A stretch of 64,000 nucleotides of DNA, from contig CAMDZW010000017.1 of assembly GCA_945911015.1 (NCBI GenBank), forward strand, positions 1-64,000. Reading direction: 5' to 3'. Source of the DNA: an uncultured Propionibacteriaceae bacterium (GTDB lineage: Bacteria > Actinomycetota > Actinomycetes > Propionibacteriales > Propionibacteriaceae). Numbering within the stretch: position 1 is the first letter of the stretch; every line of letters starts with the position of its first letter. The position numbers and the translations under genes were made by a program. The notes below the pieces were generated by a model. The model saw only the letters and a list, made by a program, of their open reading frames with translations. It did no database searches and was not told the origin of the DNA. This document shows, one piece after another, positions 25,980-36,837 of this stretch.

Positions 25980-28253
25980 GTGGCCACACCGGAGTTGAAC
26001 ACGCCCAGAAACGGGCCATCCATCAGTCGACGAGGCATGTTCGGTCTCGCCGGAGGAGTCGCGGCCGCACCGCTCATCCTCGCCCCAGCACCTGCCTCGG
26101 CCACACCACAGCCGCGGCAGACGCCCGGCCAGAGCGGGCCCGGAGGTCCGGACCGCGACGGCACCGCTGACGAGATCAGCGTCCACGTCGGTGACGAAGT
26201 GACGATCGTCCCGCCGACCAAGGAACAGATCAATCAGTATCCCAACTCATTCGCCTGGGACACATTGGTTGACGGTGTCCTCGCCAGGAAGGTTCTGATC
26301 GGGGTCAACCGCCACATCGATGATGCTGATGCCGCGCCCGAGCGCGCCTACTTCACCTCCGTTGATGACGGCGCGACCTGGGAGGAGCAGACCGAGATCC
26401 CTTCCGTTGTGCCACGCATCCAGCTCCGCGACGGGACCGTCCTCGGTTTTGGGTACTACACCTACACCGAAGGCGACGCCGACAGTGTCGACACCGGCCT
26501 CACCCGCACCGGGGTCAGCTGGGCACGTTCGACCGACGACGGTGTCAGCTTCACCTCCGGCACCGGCGAGCTGGTGAGTGAGCGTCCCATTGCTGTCGCC
26601 GAGCCGGCCGAGGATGATGCCAGCGGGGTTGTACGGACCAAAGTCTCCTTGCACGACAGGGCCTTCGAGCTTTCCGACGGGACAATCTGTCAACCGGCAC
26701 TGGTCACCTTCGCCGATGCAGCGAAGATCTGTTCGGTGCTCCTCGCCACCACCGATCAAGGCGACCACTGGACCGTACGATCGGTGATCGCCGAGGACCC
26801 GACGCTGATCACCGCACCCTTCTCCTATGAGGGACTGGGCGAACCCAACGTCGTACGGTTGGGCGACGGCTCCCTGCTCGCTGTGTTGCGCACAGGAAGC
26901 TGGCGGCCCTTGTACAGTTGCCGTTCCACCGATGACGGAATCACCTGGAGTGCTGTCGAGCAGATCCGGGCTGGAGACGCCGCCGAACATATCCCTGGCA
27001 TCAACCCCAAGCTGCGGCTGTTGCCCAATGGGCTGCTCGTGCTGATGACCGGCCGTGACCTGATCCGCCTGTACATCTCCCCCGATGGTCGCGGCGAACA
27101 GTGGCAGGAGCCGATCATCATCTCCGGTGACGGCTTCGAATCAGGCAACGGCGGGCTCGAAGTGTTGGCCCACAACCGGGTCCTCGTGATCGGCGACAAA
27201 CGCAGCAACAACCGCCCCGGTAGCAATCCCGTACGGGACTACCACATCTGGTCCAGGGTGGTGACGGTCAACCGACATCCGTTGTACAGAATGGATCTCG
27301 CTCGCGAGATCGCTGCCGGGACCGTCACGCTGACCACCGATCTCGATGGTCAGTCAGGCCTCGATGCGGCGGTGGCGCTGACCGATGGCTTCATCGAGCA
27401 CGGACGTCGCGCCGTGGCCAGCGGTCGCCGCGCTGACGGGACGGTCACGATCGATCTCGGGCGGTCGGTACGCCTGACCCAGATCGGCGTCGGCGGTGCC
27501 GAACACAAGCAACGCTTCACGGTCGACACCTCAATCGACGGCGCGACCTGGCATCAGCATCATCGAGGCGGCCATCGTGGCCCGCAAGCCGCTCTGGTTG
27601 CGGTCGACAGCGACGCACGGTGGGTCAGGATCCAGGCCCGTGCCTCGCGTCAATCCGTCACTCTCAGTGAGATCGAGGTCCACACCGCGGCGATGACCTT
27701 CACCGACGAACCCGTCGGCGTTCTCCCGTACGGCTTCACCGGCTCGGACACGGCAGGTGTCATCGAGGTCGACCGCGGCGCGGTGCTGCGTCTGTCCAGT
27801 GATGATGACGCTGATCCACCGTCGGTCCGCCACAGTTGGGGCCACGGCAGGGCCGGGGTGCGGGTCGAACTGGATCTGCGCGCGGTGGCGATTCCTCGTT
27901 CAGCCGCAGTGGTACAGCTCCTCGGGTTGCCGACCACCGGGTTGGGCGCCGAAGTGCTGGGAGTGAGTGTGGCTCTGCGGGCCAATGGCGCCCTGCAGTG
28001 GTGGGACGGCAAGGTCTGGAACGAGAGCCACCCATCCGGCACACTCACTCCCACCCGCTGGCAACGGCTGGTGCTCACCTGCCCGGCTGATCGGTCTGCA
28101 CCGCCGACCCTGGCGATCGACGGGACGACCCGGGAACTGACCTACACCACGCCGCTCATCTGGGATTTCCGCGCGCTCAGGTTTGGTCTGAGCAGTTCGG
28201 CCTCCGCCGGGCAGGAGATCCTGATCGACAACCTCAGCGTGGAAGCCATGTGA
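25980..28253 (+). CDS. Tat-secreted sialidase/BNR-repeat protein with discoidin-like and C-terminal lectin-like domains
   Basis: 757 residues from a GTG with an aaaggaaag ribosome site. The Tat signal SRRGMFGLAGG ends near ASA, with no lipobox, so it is secreted or cell-associated. The six-bladed propeller (about 60-430) has Asp-boxes SVDDGATWEEQ, STDDGVSF, TTDQGDHW and STDDGITWSAV. A candidate N-terminal arginine is in ARKVLIGVNRH. A discoidin/F5-8C-like module (about 450-570) contains GRSVRLTQIGVGG, and a beta-sandwich module (about 580-757) ends the protein. Probable role: release of terminal sugars, perhaps sialic acid, from glycans. Confidence 0.83.
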   Translation: MATPELNTPRNGPSISRRGMFGLAGGVAAAPLILAPAPASATPQPRQTPGQSGPGGPDRDGTADEISVHVGDEVTIVPPTKEQINQYPNSFAWDTLVDGVLARKVLIGVNRHIDDADAAPERAYFTSVDDGATWEEQTEIPSVVPRIQLRDGTVLGFGYYTYTEGDADSVDTGLTRTGVSWARSTDDGVSFTSGTGELVSERPIAVAEPAEDDASGVVRTKVSLHDRAFELSDGTICQPALVTFADAAKICSVLLATTDQGDHWTVRSVIAEDPTLITAPFSYEGLGEPNVVRLGDGSLLAVLRTGSWRPLYSCRSTDDGITWSAVEQIRAGDAAEHIPGINPKLRLLPNGLLVLMTGRDLIRLYISPDGRGEQWQEPIIISGDGFESGNGGLEVLAHNRVLVIGDKRSNNRPGSNPVRDYHIWSRVVTVNRHPLYRMDLAREIAAGTVTLTTDLDGQSGLDAAVALTDGFIEHGRRAVASGRRADGTVTIDLGRSVRLTQIGVGGAEHKQRFTVDTSIDGATWHQHHRGGHRGPQAALVAVDSDARWVRIQARASRQSVTLSEIEVHTAAMTFTDEPVGVLPYGFTGSDTAGVIEVDRGAVLRLSSDDDADPPSVRHSWGHGRAGVRVELDLRAVAIPRSAAVVQLLGLPTTGLGAEVLGVSVALRANGALQWWDGKVWNESHPSGTLTPTRWQRLVLTCPADRSAPPTLAIDGTTRELTYTTPLIWDFRALRFGLSSSASAGQEILIDNLSVEAM

Positions 28254-28266
28254 GCGTCAGCAGTAT

Positions 28267-28335
28267 GCAAACACCTCAGTTGCATCCAGACACCACATCT
28301 GCAGGGGTGGTGTCTGGCGCAACTGAGGTGTTTGC
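28267..28335. terminator. 69-nt nested perfect hairpin between convergent genes
   Basis: Outer arms GCAAACACCTCAGTTGC (28267-28283) and its exact complement (28319-28335), 17 bp; inner arms CCAGACACCAC (28286-28296) and GTGGTGTCTGG (28307-28317), 11 bp; 10-nt loop. It lies between the sialidase and acs stops, so it probably terminates both strands, but it is far longer than needed and has no T-run on the plus side. Confidence 0.8.
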
Positions 28336-28359
28336 GTCGACGGTGGTGTGCCGGGTCGA

Positions 28360-30312
<1,953 letters not shown>

Positions 30313-30492
30313 TGTGTGCCTCCTCGTTGAGAATGGCGTTGTTGCGGACTGCCGCGCCTGGGCGCGGCTTGATTGTTGGTGGCACCGCAAGCTCACGGCC
30401 AACGGTTGCGCCAGGACTCAGACTAGCCCCGACCGGCCCCCGGGTGCTCATCCGGGTCTCGCATTCAAAGATTCGGTCAGGAAGAAACCCCA

Positions 30493-30526
30493 GAGAGGGT
30501 CGCCCCCAAAGGCGGCGACCACTCTC
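30493..30526 (-). terminator. Stem-loop terminator after the oxidoreductase fusion gene
   Basis: GAGAGGGTCGCC (30493-30504) pairs with GGCGACCACTCTC (30514-30526) with one bulge, followed on the minus strand by ggggtttctt. It lies 15 bp beyond the stop of the minus-strand gene ending at 30541. Confidence 0.7.
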
Positions 30527-30540
30527 CGGTCACGCCCGGG

Positions 30541-32559
30541 TCAGTCGGCCAGATCGAGATGCGCCACCTGGTCGGCGGTCAGTTCCACCTGCAGCCCGTC
30601 GAGCGAGCTGACCGTCTCACTGATCTGGCGTGGCCCGATCAGCGGGAACACTGGGAAAGGTTGGTGCAGCAGCCACGCCAGCCCGATCGCCATCGCCGAC
30701 ACACCGAGTTCCTGGGACAGCGCCCTCGCCCTCCGGAGCCGTTCGAAGTTGTCGGGGCCGTAGTAGCAGCGGACCAGCTCGGTATCGCTGCGGTCGTCTT
30801 CATCGGCTCGGGCAAAGAACCCCCGGGCCTGGGCCGACCACGGGAAGATCGCGGTGCCGGTCCGGGCCAGCCACTGTTTCGAGTCCCGATCGGTCATCGC
30901 GCGGCAGCCGACCCACGGCACATCCAGGGCTTCGGCCAGACTGAAGGTGTTGCTCAGTGCGGTCATCGGTGTCCGGCCGTGCGCGGCGGCCCAGGTATTG
31001 GCCTCCTCGAACCGTTCGATCGACCAGTTGCTACCTCCGTACGCCTTGATCCGTCCTGCTCGCACCTCGGCATCCATGGCGTCGACGAACTCACCGACCG
31101 GCACCTGGGGGTCATCACGGTGCATGAAGTACTGGTCGATCCAGTCGGTCTGCAGCCGTGCGAGGGACTCGTCGAGCTGGGAGTGGATCGCCTCTGGCGT
31201 GACATGTGGGGTGTGGGCGCCCTTGCCGATCAGGAACAGGTCGTCGCGGATCCCGCGGTTGCGCATCCACTGGCCCATCAGCTGCTCGGGCAGACCACCG
31301 CCATACAGCCATGCCGTGTCGAAGGCATTGCCGCCACGTTCGACGAAGTCGTCGAACAGAGCGCTCAGCAGCGGCAGGGTCCGCGGATGGTCAACCCCCA
31401 TCACGATCCGGCTCACCGGCCGCTGGGTCGCGACCACTGTCCCGTACGGCATCAGGTTTGGCTCGCGCACGGTGAGGGCCTGGCCCGACACGGTCGCGAC
31501 ATCGCCGGTTTCCCCCGGGTGGACCACGCCGAGCTGCTCGCGCCACTGGTCGAGGACAGCGAGGTTGGCCAAGGTGTCGGCCCAGCTCATCGCCGGAGCC
31601 TGCCGGTCGGCCAGATGGGCGCTCACATGGTCGGCCTCGCTCGCGTAGAGCTCCGGGGTGTCGACCGCCACCTCCTCGGGTTCGGTGTGCGGCCGATGGA
31701 TGGTGAAACCGGCCGGGCGTCCGTCCCGGCACGGCAGCCACGGATTGGGGACCTGGATCCAGCCGTCGGCGCCGTGGATCCGGACGACCGGTTCGGTGGC
31801 CAGACCGACCCCGGTCTGGATCTGGGCGGTGATCCCCGAGGCGAAGCTGAGGGAGGCGACGGCCCAGTCGTCGACACCGGTCGGGGCCAGATGTCCGGCC
31901 CCGGTGACGGTGACCGGTTCGTCGTACGGCTTCGACTCCCCGTCCACGCCGAGGGCAGCGCCGGCCAGCAGCCGCACCATGGAGACCGGATAGCCGCCCA
32001 CATCGAGGATGCCGCCACCGGCGAGGTCGGGATCGTAGGCGCGGGACTGCGGGTCGAAGGTCGCGCCGAAGGAGAAGGCCGCCTGGATCGAGATGACGCG
32101 CCCGATCGCCCCCGACGAGATCGCCTCGACCAGGGCGGTGGTTTGAGGATGACAGCGGTACATGTACGCCTCCATGCAGAAGACGTCGTTGGCGCGGGCC
32201 GCTTCGAGGACAGCCATGGCGCCGGCACGGTTGGGGGTGATCGGCTTCTCCACCAGAAGGTGCTTGCCGGCCCGTGCCGCAGCGATCGCCCACCGAGCAT
32301 GCTGCGGATGCGGCGTTGCAATGTAGACCGCATCGACGGTCTCGTCGGCCAGCAGGGCTTCATAGCTGCTGTGGGCGGTGGCGGGTCCGCCCTTGGTCGC
32401 CTCGGGATGCTCGTCGATGAGCGCCTGGGCGCGCGTGATGTCACGGGAACCGACCGCGACGAGGCGGCCGGTCCGAGAAGCGGCGAGGCCAGTGGCGAAG
32501 GCGCGAGCAATCCTGCCCGGGCCGAGGATCCCCCACCGCACAGTCATCTGATCTGTCAT
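30541..32559 (-). CDS. Fusion of Gfo/Idh/MocA oxidoreductase and aldo/keto reductase
   Basis: 672 residues with two complete enzymes. Residues 1 to about 340 are Gfo/Idh/MocA: the Rossmann turn GILGPGRIARAF, LLVEKPIT with the catalytic Lys, MEAYMYRCHP and GGGILDVGGYPV. Residues about 375-672 are an aldo/keto reductase: FDTAWLYGGG (Asp and Tyr), IGKGAH (Lys) and QYFMHRDDP (His), completing the catalytic tetrad, then AYGGSNWS and PLIGPRQ. The region between is unbroken and in frame, so the fusion is real in the sequence. Two NAD(P)-dependent redox steps in one polypeptide would allow net oxidation-reduction of a sugar or polyol without releasing the intermediate; this is inference. Confidence 0.9.
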   Translation of the reverse strand: MTDQMTVRWGILGPGRIARAFATGLAASRTGRLVAVGSRDITRAQALIDEHPEATKGGPATAHSSYEALLADETVDAVYIATPHPQHARWAIAAARAGKHLLVEKPITPNRAGAMAVLEAARANDVFCMEAYMYRCHPQTTALVEAISSGAIGRVISIQAAFSFGATFDPQSRAYDPDLAGGGILDVGGYPVSMVRLLAGAALGVDGESKPYDEPVTVTGAGHLAPTGVDDWAVASLSFASGITAQIQTGVGLATEPVVRIHGADGWIQVPNPWLPCRDGRPAGFTIHRPHTEPEEVAVDTPELYASEADHVSAHLADRQAPAMSWADTLANLAVLDQWREQLGVVHPGETGDVATVSGQALTVREPNLMPYGTVVATQRPVSRIVMGVDHPRTLPLLSALFDDFVERGGNAFDTAWLYGGGLPEQLMGQWMRNRGIRDDLFLIGKGAHTPHVTPEAIHSQLDESLARLQTDWIDQYFMHRDDPQVPVGEFVDAMDAEVRAGRIKAYGGSNWSIERFEEANTWAAAHGRTPMTALSNTFSLAEALDVPWVGCRAMTDRDSKQWLARTGTAIFPWSAQARGFFARADEDDRSDTELVRCYYGPDNFERLRRARALSQELGVSAMAIGLAWLLHQPFPVFPLIGPRQISETVSSLDGLQVELTADQVAHLDLAD

Positions 32560-32656
32560 GGGATCAGGGTTTCACCGGAGGGCCCATCCGGGACAGAGTC
32601 CGTCTCAGATGCCGCTGGTAGGCTGCGCGGGTCCGGCTGAATGGTGGGGGAACAGA

Positions 32657-35600
32657 ATGCGCAAATTGGCCGTTGTCAGCCTCGGAAACCGTGCGCTCAT
32701 CGCATTGGTGACGATCTTCGTCCTCATCTTCGGGGTGGTGACGACCGCCGGTCTGAAGCAGGAACTGATCCCGTCGCTGCAGGTGCCGACCGCGATCGTG
32801 ATGACCAATTATCCCGGTGCCTCCCCGGACGTGGTCGAAGAGCGGGTCACTCAGCCGATCGAGCAGGCCGTCCTCGGGGTCCAGGGTCTGGAGTCGTCGT
32901 CGTCGACCTCGGCGACCGGCATCTCCACCGTCGTGGTGAACTTCGAGTACGGCACCAACATGGCCCAGGCTCAACAGGACCTGCAGGCCGCCGTGTCGCG
33001 GGTGAGCGGCTTCCTGCCCGACGAGGCCGACAGCCAGGTCGTCACCGGCAGTATCGACGACCTCCCGGTCCAGGTTCTCTCGGTCACCGCTGACCTTCCG
33101 CCGGCCGATCTCGCTGATCGTCTCACCACCATCGCCGTCCCCGAGCTCGAGAAGCTGCCCGGTGTCCGGGCGGTCGCCGTCGCGGGTGGCCCTTCGCAGC
33201 GGGTGCTGGTCGATCTCGATCTGGACAAGGTCGCCCAGGCCGGTCTGACCCCGGCGCAGATCAGTCAGGCTCTGGCGGCGGCAGGACAGCTGACCTCGGC
33301 CGGCACCATCACCGAGGAACGCTCCGAACTGTCGGTCACCCTCGGCGCCAAACTCGCCTCCGCCGATGATGTCGCCGACATCGTCCTGGCCAGCCCGACC
33401 AGCGGCTCGGTCGTCCTGGGCGACATCGCCGATGTGACGCTGGAGGAGGTCCCGGCGACCTCGGTCTCGCGGACCAATGGGGAGGCCAGCCTCACCCTGT
33501 CGATCACCAAGACTCCGGACGGCAACACCGTGGACGTCAGCGAGGCCATCGCCGCCGCGCTGCCCCATCTCGAGGCTGAGATCGGCGCCAAGGCCGCCTT
33601 CGTGTCGACCTTTGACCAGGCCCCGTTCATCACCCAGTCGATCCATGACCTGCTCATCGAGGGCGGTCTCGGCCTGGTGATGGCGATCGTGGTCATCCTG
33701 GTCTTCCTGCTGTCGATCCGGTCAACCCTGGTGACGGCGGTGTCCATCCCGGTGTCGGTGCTGATCGCCCTGATCGGACTGTCGGTGGCTGACTACTCCC
33801 TCAACATCCTCACCCTCGGGGCGCTGACCATCGCCATCGGTCGGGTCGTGGACGACTCGATCGTGGTGATCGAGAACATCAAGAGACATCTGTCCTACGG
33901 GACCGCGAAACTCAAGGCGATCACCACCGCGGTCGGTGAGGTGGCGATGGCGATCACTGCGGCCACGATCACCACGGTCGCGGTGTTCCTGCCGATCGGG
34001 GTGGTCGGCGGGCAGGTCGGCGAGCTGTTCCGGCCGTTCGCGGTGACGGTGGCGCTGGCGCTGCTCGCCTCGCTGCTGGTGTCGCTGACCATCGTGCCGG
34101 TGTTGGCCTACTGGTTCCTCAAGGCACCTGAGGATGTCGTCGACCCGGCCCAAGTCCAGCAGCAGGCCGAGGAGAAGGAACGCCGTTCCTGGCTGCAACG
34201 GGCCTACGTGCCTGCGCTCAAGGCGGTCGTCGGCAGACCCGTGATCGCCTTGCTGGTCGCTGCGGCACTGCTCGGCGGCACCCTGGCCCTGATCCCGCAG
34301 CTGCGGCAGGACTTCCTCGGCGACATGGGGCAGGACACGATCAGTGTCACCCAGGAGTTCGAGATCGGGGAGAACCTCGAAACCCAGACCGAACAGGCCC
34401 TGGTCGTCGAAGATGCGTTGCGTGCGGTCGACGGGGTCGACGTGGTGCAGACCACCATCGGTGGCGGTGGGATGTTCAGCTTCGGCATGGGTGGCGGTTC
34501 CGACCAGGCCACATTCTCGGTGACCACCTCGCCCGATGCGGATCCGGCTGTGGTCACCGAGGACATCCGGGCTGAGCTGGACAAGCTGACCGATGTCGGC
34601 GAGCTGACCGTCGCCTCAGGTGCGGCCATGTACGGCACTGATGTGGTGATCGACATCTCCGCAGCCGATCCGGATGTGTTGCGTGAGGCGACCGAGGCGG
34701 TTCAGGACCGGATGGCCGCTCTCGATCACGTGACCGACGTACGGTCGTCGCTGGTCGCTGCCCAACCGCGGGTCGAGGTGAAGGTCGATGAGGAGAAGGC
34801 TGCTGAACTCGGACTGAGTGGGGCAGCGGTGGCGCAGTCACTGCAGGGCCTGATCACCCCGGCCACCGTCGGCTCCATCGAACGGGGCGGCTCCACGATC
34901 GACATTGTGTTGCGCATCGATGACGCCCCGGTCGGGCTCGACGCCTTGAAGAAGGTCGAGATCGCCGGTGCGGCCGGACCGGTCAAGCTGTCCGAGATCG
35001 CCTCGGTCTCGATCATCGAGGTGCCACCCTCGATCAGCCATGTCAACGGCCAGCGCAGCGCTTCGGTGACGCTGACACCGACCGGCAACGACCTGGCGCA
35101 GACCAGCGTCTCGGTGCAGACCGCACTTGACGAGGTCGACCTGCCGGAAGGGGCGACCGCATCCATCGGTGGAGTGACCGCCGACCAGGCCGAGGCCTTC
35201 GGGCAGCTCGGGTTGGCGTTGCTGGTCGCGATCGCCATCGTGTATGTGGTGATGGTGGCGACCTTCAAATCGCTGGTGCAGCCGCTGATCCTGCTGATCT
35301 CGATCCCGTTCGCCGCGACCGGTGTCCTGGTCGCGTTGCTGGTCAGCGACACCGCGCTCGGTGTCCCGGCGCTGATCGGCCTGCTGATGTTGATCGGCAT
35401 CGTGGTCACCAATGCGATCGTGCTGATCGACCTGGTCAACCACTACCGAGCCCAGGGCCAATCCATCGACGATGCCCTGATCAACGGCGCTCGACAACGT
35501 CTGCGGCCGATCCTGATGACTGCAGCCGCCACGATCATGGCGCTGGTTCCGATGGGGCTCGGCGTCACCGGCGGCGGGGTGTTCATCTCCAAGCCGCTGG

Positions 35601-35947
35601 CCATTGTGGTGATCGGAGGCCTGTTCTCCTCGACGATCCTCACCCTGTTCTTGGTGCCGGTGCTCTATCGGTTGGTGGAGCGCTCCGCCGAGAAGCGCAA
35701 GGTGTACTCGCAGCAGCGCCGGATGGCGCGTCTGGAGGCGAAGGGCCTCACCCTGGACCCCGAAGGGCGCGTGATCCACATCGACGCACTCCCTGCTGGT
35801 TCCGAGCTGGAGACCGAGGCATCCGCCGTGGCGGAGTCCACCGGCGAGCGGCCCGACCAGCAGCCTGTGGATTCCGAGCCTGTGGACTCCGAGCCTGTGG
35901 ACTCCGAGCCCGCGGATGAGGAGTACGTGCCGAGGCGTGCCCGCTGA
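32657..35947 (+). CDS. RND-superfamily (HAE1/AcrB-like) efflux transporter
   Basis: 1096 residues from the ATG at 32657, which is preceded by gggggaa and opens directly on the first membrane segment. The HAE1/AcrB pattern is present: QVPTAIVMTNYPGASPDVVE in porter domain 1, a run of membrane segments with GRVVDDSIVVIENI (the proton-relay Asp pair) and a second half with IGIVVTNAIVLIDLVNHY. No membrane-fusion or outer-membrane partner is nearby, as expected in a monoderm. The cytosolic tail is acidic and contains three PVDSE repeats. It ends directly against the stop of the convergent methyltransferase. Confidence 0.93.
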   Translation: MRKLAVVSLGNRALIALVTIFVLIFGVVTTAGLKQELIPSLQVPTAIVMTNYPGASPDVVEERVTQPIEQAVLGVQGLESSSSTSATGISTVVVNFEYGTNMAQAQQDLQAAVSRVSGFLPDEADSQVVTGSIDDLPVQVLSVTADLPPADLADRLTTIAVPELEKLPGVRAVAVAGGPSQRVLVDLDLDKVAQAGLTPAQISQALAAAGQLTSAGTITEERSELSVTLGAKLASADDVADIVLASPTSGSVVLGDIADVTLEEVPATSVSRTNGEASLTLSITKTPDGNTVDVSEAIAAALPHLEAEIGAKAAFVSTFDQAPFITQSIHDLLIEGGLGLVMAIVVILVFLLSIRSTLVTAVSIPVSVLIALIGLSVADYSLNILTLGALTIAIGRVVDDSIVVIENIKRHLSYGTAKLKAITTAVGEVAMAITAATITTVAVFLPIGVVGGQVGELFRPFAVTVALALLASLLVSLTIVPVLAYWFLKAPEDVVDPAQVQQQAEEKERRSWLQRAYVPALKAVVGRPVIALLVAAALLGGTLALIPQLRQDFLGDMGQDTISVTQEFEIGENLETQTEQALVVEDALRAVDGVDVVQTTIGGGGMFSFGMGGGSDQATFSVTTSPDADPAVVTEDIRAELDKLTDVGELTVASGAAMYGTDVVIDISAADPDVLREATEAVQDRMAALDHVTDVRSSLVAAQPRVEVKVDEEKAAELGLSGAAVAQSLQGLITPATVGSIERGGSTIDIVLRIDDAPVGLDALKKVEIAGAAGPVKLSEIASVSIIEVPPSISHVNGQRSASVTLTPTGNDLAQTSVSVQTALDEVDLPEGATASIGGVTADQAEAFGQLGLALLVAIAIVYVVMVATFKSLVQPLILLISIPFAATGVLVALLVSDTALGVPALIGLLMLIGIVVTNAIVLIDLVNHYRAQGQSIDDALINGARQRLRPILMTAAATIMALVPMGLGVTGGGVFISKPLAIVVIGGLFSSTILTLFLVPVLYRLVERSAEKRKVYSQQRRMARLEAKGLTLDPEGRVIHIDALPAGSELETEASAVAESTGERPDQQPVDSEPVDSEPVDSEPADEEYVPRRAR
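35863..35907 (+). repeat. 15-bp tandem repeat in the tail of the RND transporter gene
   Basis: Three units close to gcctgtggactccga at 35863, 35878 and 35893 encode PVDSE; a degenerate fourth follows. Confidence 0.85.
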
Positions 35948-36721
35948 TCAGAAGCCGAGGGCGATGTTGAGTCCATCGTCCCCGTCTCCGAAGGTGATCT
36001 GGCTGTGGTCGACCTCGGCCCGCCAGCAGGTTGCCTGCCAGGGCAGCAGCAGCGGCTCCGGGGCGCGCGCCGACGAATCGTAGAGCTGACCGACCTGGTC
36101 CAGGAGTCGTTCGCGTTCGTGCTCGGGGAGCTTGGTGATGGTGGGGTTCCGGGCGACCATGGCCAGCATCTGCGGGCGGGTCACCGCGATCCAGTTGCGG
36201 AAGTCATGACGGGTGACCTCTCCGAAGTGAGGGCTCTCCTCGAGGGCGGCGATCGATCCGTGGCCGAAGTCGCCGCTCATCAGTGACGGGTCGTACTCCT
36301 GCACCAACCGGGTCAGCCGCTTCACCCACGGCACCGTGTCGTCACGGGTGTTGTAGACCACGCCGATCACACCGCCCGGACGCAGCACTCGCGCGATCTC
36401 ACTCAGCGCCAACCCCGGAGCGAGCTTGTGCAGCACCTGCGCGCAGGTCACCACATCGAACACCCGGTCCGTGAAGGGCAGGTTGGACGCATGCCCGGCG
36501 ATCGTTGCCGTCCACCGTGGCACCGGGTCGGTCGTGGCCTGATCGGCCAAGGTCGCGACTGCAGACAGATCCTGGTCCAGGCAGACGACATCATGTCCGT
36601 CGTCGACCAGCATCGTGGCGAGACTGCCCCGGCCGCTGCCGAGGTCGAGAACCTTGCGGCGGTCACCCCCGGCCAACCAGCCGGGGACCGCCGCCGGATA
36701 CGGGGAAGGCGCGGTACTCAT
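35948..36721 (-). CDS. Class I SAM-dependent methyltransferase
   Basis: 257 residues. VLDLGSGRGSLA is motif I for AdoMet, VVCLDQDLSAV the acidic strand-2 loop, FDVVTCAQVLHKL motif II/post II and VLRPGGVIGVVYN motif III, as in Methyltransf_11 proteins. The substrate is unknown. Its stop (tca on plus) abuts the RND stop with no gap, forming TGATCA. Confidence 0.88.
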   Translation of the reverse strand: MSTAPSPYPAAVPGWLAGGDRRKVLDLGSGRGSLATMLVDDGHDVVCLDQDLSAVATLADQATTDPVPRWTATIAGHASNLPFTDRVFDVVTCAQVLHKLAPGLALSEIARVLRPGGVIGVVYNTRDDTVPWVKRLTRLVQEYDPSLMSGDFGHGSIAALEESPHFGEVTRHDFRNWIAVTRPQMLAMVARNPTITKLPEHERERLLDQVGQLYDSSARAPEPLLLPWQATCWRAEVDHSQITFGDGDDGLNIALGF

Positions 36722-36837
36722 GGGTTCAGACTCTACGTTGTGCGGCCCTGCTGAGCCGGTTCACGCACCGACCAGGTGAGTCCGAGCTGCCGGACACGGT
36801 CTGGACGCCGGCTCCTCGACCGGGAAAGACTGGCCCG

